Assembly (NCBI GenBank): GCA_963675365.2
Contig: CAXXVA010000002.1
Span: forward strand, 186,001 to 250,000
Reading direction: 5' to 3'
From: CAXXOK01 sp963675365
Lineage (GTDB): Bacteria; Bacillota; Clostridia; Christensenellales; Aristaeellaceae
Length of the DNA stretch: 64,000 bases
The notes beneath the pieces are model-generated. The model saw only the letters and a list, made by a program, of their open reading frames with translations. It searched no databases and was not told the DNA's origin. A program made the position numbers and the translations under genes. Each line of letters begins with the position of its first letter. Position 1 is the stretch's first letter. Positions 16,718 through 25,313 of the stretch are shown piece after piece.

Positions 16718-17638
16718 TTACGAAGCGTCCTTATTGGTAGGCGCTACGATACCGGAAGGAATGTCCACGGGGTTGTTGGGGTTGGAGGACCATTCGAGGT
16801 AGGCGCCGTCGTAGATGCGCAGGTTTCTGTACCCCGCGTCGTACAGGCGCAGGAACACCGCGGCGGCGCGCATGGAGGTCTGGCAGTAGACGATGATATC
16901 GTTGGAGGTCTTGATGCCGGCCTTCAAGTAGTTGATGCGGGTCGTTTCGATGTTTTTAAACGTCCCGTCGGAATAGAAGTTGTCGTAATAGTCAAACATG
17001 ATCGACGAGGGCACTTTGCCGCTTTGGTAGTACTCGTCGTCGGTGCGAACGTCCAGCAGGAGTACGTTCTTGTCCGGCTCGTTGACCTGGTTTTGCACGT
17101 CGGCCATGGAGGCGACCCAGGTCTCGTCCTTGTCGGCGGCCACGTATTCGGCGGGGGTGATCTCCGGCACAACGTCGGTCAGCTCATACCCCGCAGCCTT
17201 GATGGCGCTGATGCCGCCGTCGACCACGAGCACGTTATGGCTTTGGTACATCAGCATCGTCCAAAACAAGCGGGACGCGCTCATGTTGTTGTCGTCATAG
17301 ACGACCATCACGGTATCGTTGCCGATGCCGTTTGCGCTGAGCAGCTTCTGGAGCTTTGATTTGGAGGTCAGCATATTCTGCACCGGCACGCTGATCATGA
17401 TCTCGGAAACCGGGATGTTCACCGCGCCTTCCACATGGGAAACCGCGTAATCTTCTTCGGCCTGCATATCGACGATCACCACGTTATCCATGCCGATGTA
17501 GGTTTGCAAATCCTTTGCGGGGATGATAATTTTTCCGCTTTCCGCGTACTCGGATGTATTGCAGGCGGTCACCGCAACCACGGTTACCACCAAAATCAGC
17601 AATGCGGCGAAGCGCTTGGCGGATTTCTTCAAGGTCAT
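16718..17638 (-). CDS. Rhodanese-like thiosulfate sulfurtransferase lipoprotein
   Basis: A 306-residue protein with a signal peptide and a Cys at VVAVTACN that fits a lipobox loosely, so it is probably lipid-anchored outside. The N-terminal rhodanese domain (about 40-155) has YDDNNMSASR where the active cysteine would be and is inactive; the C-terminal domain (about 170-290) has LLDVRTDDEY and the active loop CQTSMRA. This inactive-active order is the standard thiosulfate:cyanide sulfurtransferase layout, unlike the neighbour with two active loops. GGAGGAG lies 8 nt before ATG 17638. Confidence 0.85.
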   Translation of the reverse strand: MTLKKSAKRFAALLILVVTVVAVTACNTSEYAESGKIIIPAKDLQTYIGMDNVVIVDMQAEEDYAVSHVEGAVNIPVSEIMISVPVQNMLTSKSKLQKLLSANGIGNDTVMVVYDDNNMSASRLFWTMLMYQSHNVLVVDGGISAIKAAGYELTDVVPEITPAEYVAADKDETWVASMADVQNQVNEPDKNVLLLDVRTDDEYYQSGKVPSSIMFDYYDNFYSDGTFKNIETTRINYLKAGIKTSNDIIVYCQTSMRAAAVFLRLYDAGYRNLRIYDGAYLEWSSNPNNPVDIPSGIVAPTNKDAS

Positions 17639-17671
17639 TCCGACTCCTCCGTTTCCATAGGGTCCTTTAGT

Positions 17672-17677
17672 ATTATA
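17672..17677 (-). promoter_or_regulatory. Candidate -10 of the rhodanese operon
   Basis: TATAAT on the - strand (17677-17672), about 34 nt before the start codon. No convincing -35 is visible. The surrounding ~80 bp is strongly A+T rich compared with the flanks. Confidence 0.45.
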
Positions 17678-17757
17678 CGGTAAGAAACATTGTTAATGTA
17701 ATAACAATCTTTAATATACTATACCGCTTATTGATACCGTGATAAGAAAACCTGATA

Positions 17758-17766
17758 TGCTATAAT
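17758..17766 (+). promoter_or_regulatory. Extended -10 promoter of the ArnT-like gene
   Basis: TGC-TATAAT with TATAAT at 17761-17766, facing away from the rhodanese promoter. Confidence 0.55.
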
Positions 17767-17816
17767 GGCAGAACAAGCGCCGGATCAGGAACATGGAACG
17801 GGAAAGGATGGGTTCA

Positions 17817-19349
17817 ATGCGCGCGGTGCGGAAAGAGCGTCTCTGGCTGTTCGGCTTCCTGCTGCTCTGGTTTTGCCTGCACCTTCTGTTCCTCGCCCGC
17901 TACCCGCTGGTGCACTCCGACGAGGCGTGGCTTGGCGGGCTGACCCGCAATATGCTTTCGCAGGGCAGCCTGCGGGTGACCGAACCGTTTTTCGACCTCA
18001 AACCACGCTTTCCGCACGCAATCAAGATCCTCTTCCACCTGCTGCAGATGCCGCTGATCGCGGTGTTCGGCTATTCGGTCTATGCGCTCAGGCTGTTGTC
18101 GCTGATCTTCGGTGCGCTGTCGCTGTATATGGTCTACCGCTGCCTGCGGGAGGCAACACAGTTCCCGCTTGCACTGGCACTCACCGCCGCGTTAAGCGTG
18201 AACGGCCAGTTCATCCAGGCGTCGCACATCGCGCGGCAGGAGATCATTTTGCTGTTCCTCCTCCTTTGGTGTGCGTATATTCTTTTCAAAAACAGGCACG
18301 GAATCACGGCGCGTACCGCCGCGTATCTTGCCGTCCTTACGGGGCTTGGCGTCGGGCTGCACCCCAACAGCCTCCTGATCGCTTTTGGATGCGGGTTTGC
18401 GATGCTGCTGATCATGCTCGCCAACCGGAAAATTTTATGGAGACCGCTGCTAATATATATCGGGATCACGGGCGGCGTCGCGCTGGTGTTCGTGGGGATC
18501 AGCCTGTGGTTCGACGGCGGGTTTATTCCGCACTGGCTGACCTACGGGGATACGGAGTTTGAGCTGCTGGTGCCCGTTTCGGATAAGCTCGGGGGGCTGT
18601 TTTCCTACCTCGCTAGGCTTTGGAACGGCGTCAGCGGCACCTACATGCTGCCGGAGCTCAGGCCGCAGCTCTTACTGTGCGGCGGGCTGTTCATCGGCGG
18701 AAGCATCTATGCGGTTATCAAAAAATCCGCGGCGGCGGCCGCCGTGCTGGGCATAACCTTCGGCGCGCTGCTGGCGACGGTGTTGATCGGCCGGTACAAC
18801 CAGCTCAGCGCGATATTGTGGATGTTCCCGTGCCTGCTGCTGCTTGGCGTGATCCCCTGGCGTCGGATATGGATCAAGCGGACCGTGCCCGCCGTGCTCG
18901 CCGCCGTGTTCGCGCTGGCCGCGATCGGGCCCGTTGTCCGCGCGTATTCCTACGATTACGACGCGTACCTGCAAACAATCAGCGCCTCCGTATCCGAAGA
19001 TACGAAGACGCTCGCCAACCTGAACACAGGGTTTTATTTTGATAACGACGCCCTGCTGGACGTGCGCAACTTAAGCTTCCTGAAAGACAACAACATGAGC
19101 TTTGCGGAGTACGTGGAAAGCCGGGGCATCGAGGCGATCGTCTGGTCGGACGAGATGAACTTTATCTACGATCATAGACCGGATTTCAACGTCCTCTACG
19201 GCAATCCGCGCTATGTGCCGGAAGCGGAACTCTATTTCCAGGAGCACTGTACGCTGCTGGCGTCCTTTGATGCCCCCGGGTACGGCATGCGCATCGTCCA
19301 GCTGATCGGCGAACCGAACACGGTGCGCATTTACCACGTCAATCCGTAA
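17817..19349 (+). CDS. GT-C membrane glycosyltransferase (ArnT/PMT-like)
   Basis: A 510-residue polytopic protein with about eleven hydrophobic segments. The first extracytoplasmic loop has HSDEAWLGGLTRN, the acidic motif used by GT39/GT83 enzymes to bind a polyprenyl-phosphate sugar and metal. The C-terminal ~120 residues form a soluble outer domain. It would transfer a sugar from its lipid carrier to a cell-surface acceptor. ATG 17817 is favoured (GGAAAGGA at 8 nt); in-frame ATGs at 17793 and 17808 have poorer sites. Its 3' end overlaps the convergent ABC ATPase gene by 11 bp. It pairs logically with the ArnC-like GT2 gene. Confidence 0.8.
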   Translation: MRAVRKERLWLFGFLLLWFCLHLLFLARYPLVHSDEAWLGGLTRNMLSQGSLRVTEPFFDLKPRFPHAIKILFHLLQMPLIAVFGYSVYALRLLSLIFGALSLYMVYRCLREATQFPLALALTAALSVNGQFIQASHIARQEIILLFLLLWCAYILFKNRHGITARTAAYLAVLTGLGVGLHPNSLLIAFGCGFAMLLIMLANRKILWRPLLIYIGITGGVALVFVGISLWFDGGFIPHWLTYGDTEFELLVPVSDKLGGLFSYLARLWNGVSGTYMLPELRPQLLLCGGLFIGGSIYAVIKKSAAAAAVLGITFGALLATVLIGRYNQLSAILWMFPCLLLLGVIPWRRIWIKRTVPAVLAAVFALAAIGPVVRAYSYDYDAYLQTISASVSEDTKTLANLNTGFYFDNDALLDVRNLSFLKDNNMSFAEYVESRGIEAIVWSDEMNFIYDHRPDFNVLYGNPRYVPEAELYFQEHCTLLASFDAPGYGMRIVQLIGEPNTVRIYHVNP

Positions 19350-20043
19350 GCAGCTCGCGCAAGCGCGCCGTAACGCCGGGCGAATCGTTGTTCATCTCAG
19401 CCACGATGCCGTGGGCTTCGGCTTTCAACACCGCAATCCGCGTGGCAAGCGCCGCGGCCTCCTGCAAATCGTGGGTGACCAGCACCACGGCGGCGCCGGT
19501 GGCTTCTTTCAGCGTTTGCAGCGACTGGTGCGCGTTTTCGCGCGATTGGACGTCGAGGCTGGAAAACGGTTCGTCCAAAAGCAGTACCTTCGGGGAGAGC
19601 GCCATCGCCCGCGCCATCGCGCCGCGCTGCTTCATGCCGCCGGACAGCTGATAGGGGTATTTTTCCTCCGCGTCCTTCAGGCCCATTTCGGCAAGGCAGT
19701 CCATTGCCAGTTCGTGCGCCTCGTGCTTTGTAAGCTGCGGGCGCGCTTTTTTGAGCGCGTATTGAACGTTGCCGCGCAGCGTAAACCAGGGGAACAGCTG
19801 GTCAAAGCTCTGGAACACCATCAGCTTGTCCCGGCCCGGGCGCGGGCTCGGTTCGCCGTCCAGCGTGACCCTGCCCTGATCCGGCGGCAGGAATCCCGCC
19901 AGGATGCGCAGCAGCGTGGTTTTTCCGCAGCCCGAGCGGCCCGCGATCGCCAGGGTTTCCCCGCTTTGGACGGCAAAGCGCACGTCTTTGAGCACCGGGT
20001 TCCCATCGAAGGATTTATACAGGCCGTCCGCAATGAGTTTCAC
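19339..20043 (-). CDS. ABC transporter ATPase, SsuB/TauB-like
   Basis: A 234-residue ATPase for an NMT1/sulfonate-type importer. It has Walker A AGRSGCGKTT, Q-loop FQSFDQLFPW, signature LSGGMKQR, Walker B LLLDEPFSSLD and H-loop VLVTHD, all canonical. GTG 20043 is chosen because it overlaps the permease stop (GTGA) and GGAGGAGGAG lies upstream. It is the last gene of a four-gene operon in which every junction is a 4-bp overlap. Confidence 0.9.
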   Translation of the reverse strand: MKLIADGLYKSFDGNPVLKDVRFAVQSGETLAIAGRSGCGKTTLLRILAGFLPPDQGRVTLDGEPSPRPGRDKLMVFQSFDQLFPWFTLRGNVQYALKKARPQLTKHEAHELAMDCLAEMGLKDAEEKYPYQLSGGMKQRGAMARAMALSPKVLLLDEPFSSLDVQSRENAHQSLQTLKEATGAAVVLVTHDLQEAAALATRIAVLKAEAHGIVAEMNNDSPGVTARLRELLTD

Positions 20044-20861
20044 GACGCCGTCTCCTCCTCCGCGCCGACCGACCATTTGCGCAGCGTGCTTTTTTCCAGC
20101 CGCTCAAACACCAGCTCTTCTACCAGCATGCCGATCACGGCCACCAGCAGGATGCCCGCGAACAGCCCCGCCGTGTGCATCATGGTGCGCTCCTTGAAAA
20201 TGTACCAGCCCAGTCCGCCGGTCGCGCCGATAGCGCCGAAAATCATCTCCGCCGAGATCAGCGCGCGCCAGGCCCTTGCCCAGCCTACGCGGAAGCCCGC
20301 CAGCAGATGCGCCATCGAGGCGGGCAGCAGAATCTCCAGTATGATCTGTATATTCCGCATGGAAAAACTGCGCCCAAGATCGGTATACAGCGCGGGCGCC
20401 GATTTCATGCCGCTTTCCAGGCTTAACAGCATCGACCACAGGCACGCGTGCACGATGACGATCGTCACGGCGGGCGTGCCGGTGCCAAACCAGATCACGA
20501 TCAGCGGCAGCAGCGCCATACCTGGCAGCGGGTGCGCCATCGCGGTCAGCGTATCGGCCAACCGCTCCATAAAGGGGCTCAGCCGCGCCGCGACGCCAAG
20601 CAGCAGCGAAAGCACGATGCTGATGCAAAATCCCAGCGCGATGATCGCAAGCGAAAACACCGTTTGCAAAAACAGCGTTCCGGAGAAGATGCCGTTCCAG
20701 AACGCAACCGCCACCTGCTCCACCGGGGGCAGCAGCAGCGGCGAGATATCGGAAAACGTCGCCACGGCCTCCCAGACGATCAGCAAAACCGAAAAAAGGA
20801 ACAGGCGGCTGACCCAGCGCTTTTCATAGAATGATTTTTTCAGAAACCTGAAAATGTTCAT
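20040..20861 (-). CDS. ABC transporter permease, SsuC/TauC-like
   Basis: A 273-residue membrane protein with about six helices and a conserved cytoplasmic loop (LLPASMAHLLAGFRVGWARA) in the EAA position. SsuC/TauC/ThiX-type permeases work with NMT1-like binding proteins. It overlaps the preceding binding-protein gene (20858-20861) and the following ATPase by 4 bp each, indicating fixed stoichiometry. Confidence 0.9.
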   Translation of the reverse strand: MNIFRFLKKSFYEKRWVSRLFLFSVLLIVWEAVATFSDISPLLLPPVEQVAVAFWNGIFSGTLFLQTVFSLAIIALGFCISIVLSLLLGVAARLSPFMERLADTLTAMAHPLPGMALLPLIVIWFGTGTPAVTIVIVHACLWSMLLSLESGMKSAPALYTDLGRSFSMRNIQIILEILLPASMAHLLAGFRVGWARAWRALISAEMIFGAIGATGGLGWYIFKERTMMHTAGLFAGILLVAVIGMLVEELVFERLEKSTLRKWSVGAEEETAS

Positions 20862-21811
20862 GGGGCGACCTCGGCGTCCGCAAAGGCGTATTCCTCGGCC
20901 GTCGGAACGTGGGAAATCAGGCCCATGTCCACCATCGCGGCCGCGAATTTTTCAATGCCGGTCAGCGTTTTCTGATAAATCGTGCCGTTGTAGCTCATCA
21001 TGCCGTACAGCATGTCCGCGTCCACGCCGTAGACGGGCGCGAGCGCCTCGGCGGCGACCTGAAGGTCGGCGTTGATCCAATCCATCGCGGCCGAAAGGCT
21101 ATTTTGCACCGCGTCGTAGATTTCACGGTGATCGCTGTAGAGCTTCGTATCGGCGACGCCGCAGATAAACGTAAACGGGCCGCCCATCACGTCCTGCCCG
21201 GTAAAAATCTTGTGCATGCCGCTCTCCAGCTCCAGATCGGCGTAGGGCGGGGTGGTGATGTGCAGCACAATCTCGCCGCCGGCGAGCATGGCGCTCATCG
21301 CGTCGGGATGGCTCAAGGAAACCAGCTGTCGGTCGAATTTCTCGGGGTCGCCGAACTGCTGATCGGCGGCCATGCACAGCAGCACGTGCTGCGTGCAGCC
21401 GGGGCTGATGACGGCGATCCGGTCGTCCTGGCCGATATCCGCAAGGGACTTGATATCGTCGCGGTTGGTGATGAAGGAGACCTCGTTGGCCGACAGCGCC
21501 GTGAAGGTTTTCCATTCCATCCCGGTATCCACGCCGATCAGCATCGGCCCGATGCCGACGAACCCGATATCGATATCGCCCGCGAGCATCCCTTCCCGTA
21601 TCGCCGTGGGGCCGCCAAGCTGCACCCAGTTGATCTGCACGTCCGGCAGCGCGGCCTCCAGGATGCCCTCGTCCTTCATCACCTGCACGGGCGCGTACGC
21701 GATGCCGAACTGCTCGGCGATCGTCAGGGTCGTTTTTTTACCCGGCCCGCAGGCTGAAAAGAGTATCGGAACCACAAGCAGAGCCAGCAGCAGCGCCAGA
21801 CGTTTCTTCAT
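20858..21811 (-). CDS. NMT1/SsuA-like substrate-binding lipoprotein
   Basis: A 317-residue binding lipoprotein; lipobox LFSAC with the modified Cys at 21. The mature part is a type 2 periplasmic-binding fold of the NMT1/SsuA kind (TIAEQFGIAYAPVQVMKDEG, GDIDIGFVGIGPMLIG). Family ligands are alkanesulfonates, taurine, nitrate, bicarbonate or thiamine-precursor pyrimidines; the residues here do not settle which. Operon context with an ATP-grasp ligase and nearby rhodanese/TusA genes favours a sulfur compound. Confidence 0.87.
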   Translation of the reverse strand: MKKRLALLLALLVVPILFSACGPGKKTTLTIAEQFGIAYAPVQVMKDEGILEAALPDVQINWVQLGGPTAIREGMLAGDIDIGFVGIGPMLIGVDTGMEWKTFTALSANEVSFITNRDDIKSLADIGQDDRIAVISPGCTQHVLLCMAADQQFGDPEKFDRQLVSLSHPDAMSAMLAGGEIVLHITTPPYADLELESGMHKIFTGQDVMGGPFTFICGVADTKLYSDHREIYDAVQNSLSAAMDWINADLQVAAEALAPVYGVDADMLYGMMSYNGTIYQKTLTGIEKFAAAMVDMGLISHVPTAEEYAFADAEVAP

Positions 21812-23061
21812 TCGTTCGTACCTTTCCCGTCGAAATTTCTGGGAATGACCAGGTTGTTGCCCTCCGCGTCCGTCACCCGCAGAGTGCGGTACACGCGGGA
21901 AAGCGCTTCGTCCATGTCCCCGCCGTCGGATGCAAGAACGCAGTGCCCAAACCGCGCCGTCGCGTTTTCAGCCGCGGGGATCTGGTCGCCCACGCCGTAA
22001 TTATACCCCGCCGCAAGCACGCAGGGCAACCCGAGCAGCGTCTCCACCGGTGTGATGGAGGCGATCGTGCCCGGACGGCAGAACACAAGCTGGGAGGAGA
22101 TCCGGGCTTTCGGACCGGGCCGCTTGATGGCTTGCAGGCTGTCCAACGTCACGGTTTCGCCCGCCGCATGCCGGATGACCGCATCCAGAATATCAAAGCC
22201 CGTCAGCCACGGGATGAAAACATCCTCAAACGCGCCGCCGATCCGGGCCGCGGCTTCGTTGACGATCACGCCGTCCTTCCCGACCAGAAACTGGATGTAT
22301 ACCGGCCCTTGGGCAATGCCCAGCGACTGGGCGACCGCAGCCGCCATGGCTTCGATCTGCGCCGTCTTGTCCGCGTGAACGCTCGGGTAGCGGTGCGCTA
22401 TGCATACGCCGATATGGAGGGGGTCGTTCAGCAGTTGCCGGTCCGTCAGCGTCAGGGGGAACAGGCGGCCGTCCGCCTCGAAAGCGGACAGCGTGACCTC
22501 GACAGACGGATAAAAGCTCTCGACCAGCGCTGCCTTTTCACGGGAAAAGGACAGCGTTTCTGCAAGGCGCGCAAGCGCTTCCGAAGCGGATTGCACCTTG
22601 AACACGCCGCGCTGCCCCTGGGAGTCCAGCGGCTTGATCACCAGCGGCGGTTTAAGCTCCGAAAGCTTGGTTTCGGTATCGCCAGGCTTTAAAAAGGCGA
22701 AGGGCGCGGTGGGAATTCCGTGTTGTTGAAACGCGTCTTTCATCGCGCGCTTGTTGGTGGCTCTGTACGCCGTGTCCGCGTCGATCGGCGACGGAAGGCC
22801 CAGCGCTTGCGCGACGTTCGCGGCCGTGTACACCGGCTGGTCCGACCCCACGGTGAATACGCCGGTCACCTTGTGTTTATGCGCGATATCTATGCAGGCT
22901 TGTACGTCAAAGGTGCTCACCCGCTCGTGCGCGTCGCAAATCGCAGCCGCCGGAGGATTCTGAAGGTAATCGGCGAGGATCACCGTATGGCCGAGCGATT
23001 TCACTTTTTTGGCGGCACTTACCTGGCTTTGCGATCCGCCCAGCAATAAAAGCTTGCCCAA
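21808..23061 (-). CDS. ATP-grasp ligase linked to an ABC transporter
   Basis: A 417-residue enzyme of the ATP-grasp superfamily, which activates a carboxylate as acyl phosphate and joins it to an amine or thiol. It has a pre-ATP-grasp Rossmann part (LLLGGSQSQVSAAKKVKSLG), the glycine-rich lid PLVIKPLDSQGQRGV, the metal-binding segment VNEAAARIGGAFED, and a C-terminal domain ending RTLRVTDAEGNN. It starts at TTG 23061 after AGAAGG (7 nt). It is first in the operon and overlaps the binding-protein gene by 4 bp. The substrate is unknown; the closest folds are the PurK, carbamoyl-phosphate-synthase-like and L-amino-acid ligase groups. Confidence 0.82.
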   Translation of the reverse strand: MGKLLLLGGSQSQVSAAKKVKSLGHTVILADYLQNPPAAAICDAHERVSTFDVQACIDIAHKHKVTGVFTVGSDQPVYTAANVAQALGLPSPIDADTAYRATNKRAMKDAFQQHGIPTAPFAFLKPGDTETKLSELKPPLVIKPLDSQGQRGVFKVQSASEALARLAETLSFSREKAALVESFYPSVEVTLSAFEADGRLFPLTLTDRQLLNDPLHIGVCIAHRYPSVHADKTAQIEAMAAAVAQSLGIAQGPVYIQFLVGKDGVIVNEAAARIGGAFEDVFIPWLTGFDILDAVIRHAAGETVTLDSLQAIKRPGPKARISSQLVFCRPGTIASITPVETLLGLPCVLAAGYNYGVGDQIPAAENATARFGHCVLASDGGDMDEALSRVYRTLRVTDAEGNNLVIPRNFDGKGTNE

Positions 23062-23088
23062 TCTGTTACCTTCTTTCCTTTAGATGAA

Positions 23089-23117
23089 TTGCCCGTGCCC
23101 GGCGCCTGTGATACAAT
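23089..23117 (+). promoter_or_regulatory. Promoter of the first TusA-like gene
   Basis: TTGCCC (23089-23094), a 17-nt spacer and TGA-TACAAT (23112-23117). Confidence 0.6.
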
Positions 23118-23140
23118 ACTGCTGACATAGGAGGAATCGT

Positions 23141-23371
23141 ATGCATCACATGGATTGTCTGGGCGATATCTGCCCCTTGCCGCTGATGAAGCTCATGCAG
23201 TGCAGGGAAGAGCTGGACAGGGGCGAAGACGTGCTGCTGGTCACCGACCACAGCTGCACTTGCGAATCCATATTATCATACTGCCAAAAGCAGAAAATTC
23301 ATACGCAGATCGTTCAGCCCATTCCGGGCGTCTGGGAAATTACCATGAGCACGAAAACGAAATTCTCTTAG
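23141..23371 (+). CDS. TusA/SirA-like sulfur-carrier protein 1
   Basis: A 76-residue cytosolic protein of the TusA family. The persulfide-carrying cysteine lies in DICPLPLMKL (the CPxP motif), followed by VTDHSCTCESI, a Cys-containing loop shared with YeeD/YedF-type members. These proteins relay sulfane sulfur between rhodaneses, transporters and biosynthetic enzymes. AGGAGG is 6 nt before ATG 23141. The gene is transcribed alone and its last 4 bp overlap the convergent LysR gene. Confidence 0.87.
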   Translation: MHHMDCLGDICPLPLMKLMQCREELDRGEDVLLVTDHSCTCESILSYCQKQKIHTQIVQPIPGVWEITMSTKTKFS

Positions 23372-24267
23372 CAAATCGTCGTCGGCACAATATTTTCAAA
23401 ATACCGTTTCACGGTCGCCATCTGAAAATTGCAGTTTTCCTTGCGGGTGTTGTAGATAATGGATACGTCGTACCGCAGGGAGAGATCCTGGATCTCCACA
23501 ATCTTGAGCTGCTTGTGGTAGATCTCTTGTTTGACGGCCATGTACGGCAGGAACGCCAATCCGTTTTTCCCCACGACCATGGATTTGACGGCTTCGGTGT
23601 AATCCAAGTTGTAGGAAACGTTGAATTCGTCCAAAGAAAAGCCCATGGCTTTGAGCTGCCGCTCAATCATGTGGTAGGATGAATAGTTCTCATCCAGCAT
23701 AATCAAAGGATAGGGTTTCAACTCTTCCAGCGTCAGGCTGTCTTTCACCCGGTAGTCCTTCGCCGCGACCAGAACGATCTGGTCGGTAATAATATGGCGG
23801 CAATACAGGTTGGGCTCTTTGGCTTCTCCGACGATAAAGCCGATATCCGCCTGGTTTTCCAGTACGTGATGAATCACCTCGTGCGAGGACATGGAGGAAA
23901 GCGTGAACGTAAATCCCGGGAAATGCTCCTTTGCCTTGACGAGCGTACAGGGAATGGCGTAATTGGCGGCGACCTGCGTGGCGATCACGCGGCAGGTTTC
24001 GTTGTTGTTGCGCAGGTTTTCAAGCTCTTCCAAAAACTGGTTATAGGTAAAAATCAGCTGCGTGGCATAGCGCTGCATCAGCGTTCCGGCGTCGGTCAGC
24101 TGGATGCCGCGGTTGCTGCGTTCAAATAAACGGCAGCTCAAGGCCTCTTCGATTTTCTGCATTTGCAGGCTCAGCGCGGGCTGCGAGATATGCGAGATAT
24201 CCGCAACCTTGGAAATGCTCTTTTCCTTCGCGATTTTCAGGAACAGCTCCAAATGTTCCAGTTGCAT
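23368..24267 (-). CDS. LysR-family transcriptional regulator
   Basis: A 299-residue regulator. The N-terminal helix-turn-helix (residues 1-60) reads MQLEHLELFLKIAKEKSISK, then SQPALSLQMQKIEEAL; the rest is the effector-binding domain. ATG 24267 is preferred to an upstream in-frame start because GGAAGGAG precedes it and the family begins there. It is divergent from the yeeE-tusA-yeeE-flavoprotein operon, the usual geometry for a LysR activator and its target, so it likely senses a sulfur metabolite as CysB and CysL do. Confidence 0.9.
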   Translation of the reverse strand: MQLEHLELFLKIAKEKSISKVADISHISQPALSLQMQKIEEALSCRLFERSNRGIQLTDAGTLMQRYATQLIFTYNQFLEELENLRNNNETCRVIATQVAANYAIPCTLVKAKEHFPGFTFTLSSMSSHEVIHHVLENQADIGFIVGEAKEPNLYCRHIITDQIVLVAAKDYRVKDSLTLEELKPYPLIMLDENYSSYHMIERQLKAMGFSLDEFNVSYNLDYTEAVKSMVVGKNGLAFLPYMAVKQEIYHKQLKIVEIQDLSLRYDVSIIYNTRKENCNFQMATVKRYFENIVPTTIC

Positions 24268-24332
24268 GTCTGTGGCTCCTTCCGGCGGCGGGAAAACGAT
24301 GAAACAAATCAAAGGTGAATTTGATTCAACCT

Positions 24333-24361
24333 ATTATAACACCGTGCAAGCCTTACATCAA
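24333..24361 (-). promoter_or_regulatory. Promoter of the LysR gene
   Basis: On the - strand TTGATG (24361-24356), a 17-nt spacer and TATAAT (24338-24333). Confidence 0.6.
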
Positions 24362-24489
24362 CGGTTGCAGCCCCGGCGGCTCCCGCTGCGCAGGGCAGGG
24401 CAGACGGCATCAGTATTCGTTATAAAAGATTGTTATAATATTGTCAAATACAACACAAGGAACTTCAATGCTCCGCCGGAAAACACCCA

Positions 24490-24498
24490 TGCTATAAT
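24490..24498 (+). promoter_or_regulatory. Extended -10 promoter of the YeeE operon
   Basis: TGC-TATAAT with TATAAT at 24493-24498. There is no good -35, which fits activator dependence. Confidence 0.55.
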
Positions 24499-24558
24499 AT
24501 CAACCAGTGACGCCGGCTATTTTATAATGTTGCCGGCCATTGATGAGGAGGTGCCGGG

Positions 24559-25260
24559 ATGGCGGAAACCGCGAACGCGCCGGTGCGGAAATCCATACCC
24601 CGAACAACGAAGAGAAGGAAAAAGAAAAACCAGCTGCCCATCGCAATGATCGTATTGCTGCTGATGATCGCGGCCGGTATTTTGCTGTCCGCGTTCAAGT
24701 CGCCCAGTACAGGGATGTTTTTGATGTTCGGCGGAATGTTCGGTTTTGTTCTGCAAAAATCCCGTTTCTGCTTTACCGCCTGTCTGCGCGATCCCTGCAT
24801 CACGGGCAGCACGTCGCTGACCAAGGCGGTGCTGATCGCCTTTGCGCTGACGACCATCGGCTTTACCGCCATCAAATACAGCGCTTTTGCCTCCGGGCAG
24901 ACCATTCCCGGCATGAGCTACGTACAGCCCATCAGCCTGGCAACGGTTGTCGGTGGCGTGATGTTTGGCGTGGGCATGGTCATCGCGGGGGGCTGCGCGT
25001 CCGGTACGCTGATGCGTGTTGGCGAGGGCTTCCACATGCAGGTGCTGGCGCTTGTGTTTTTCATCATCGGCTCGCTTTGGGGCGCCAAGGATATGGGCTG
25101 GTGGAACCTGAACGTGATTGCCGATTCCCCCAAAGTGTTCCTGCCGGACGTGTTCGGCTGGCTCGGGGCGGTTGTCATCCAGCTGCTGATCATCGGCTGC
25201 TTGTACGTCGCGGCAGACCTGTGGGAACGCAAAAAGCTGGGCACTACGGACGAGGAATAG
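24559..25260 (+). CDS. YeeE/YedE (TsuA-like) transporter, first half
   Basis: A 233-residue membrane protein corresponding to about half of the thiosulfate transporter TsuA (YeeE). A basic N-terminal tail (TTKRRKKKN) precedes about five helices. Cysteine motifs line the expected path: QKSRFCFTACLRDPC and AGGCASGTLMRVGEG. In TsuA, conserved cysteines pass thiosulfate through the membrane to a TusA-type partner. GAGGAGG precedes ATG 24559 by 7 nt. The other half is the gene at 25605, with a TusA gene in between. Confidence 0.85.
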   Translation: MAETANAPVRKSIPRTTKRRKKKNQLPIAMIVLLLMIAAGILLSAFKSPSTGMFLMFGGMFGFVLQKSRFCFTACLRDPCITGSTSLTKAVLIAFALTTIGFTAIKYSAFASGQTIPGMSYVQPISLATVVGGVMFGVGMVIAGGCASGTLMRVGEGFHMQVLALVFFIIGSLWGAKDMGWWNLNVIADSPKVFLPDVFGWLGAVVIQLLIIGCLYVAADLWERKKLGTTDEE

Positions 25261-25313
25261 TATTATCCCAACGGCTAATACTTCCAAATATAATTTTCTA
25301 GGAGGATCCCGCA

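Larger units (their letters stand above)
24268..24558. other. Divergent control region between LysR and the YeeE operon
   Basis: About 290 bp contain the LysR promoter, a GTTATAA direct repeat near 24419 and 24432, and the YeeE-operon promoter. LysR boxes (T-N11-A with dyad) are expected here, but no single site stands out. No small gene was found. Confidence 0.45.

Noticed and set aside
19411..20829. A 472-codon + strand open frame
   Set aside because: Antisense to the ABC ATPase and permease genes; no recognisable motif.
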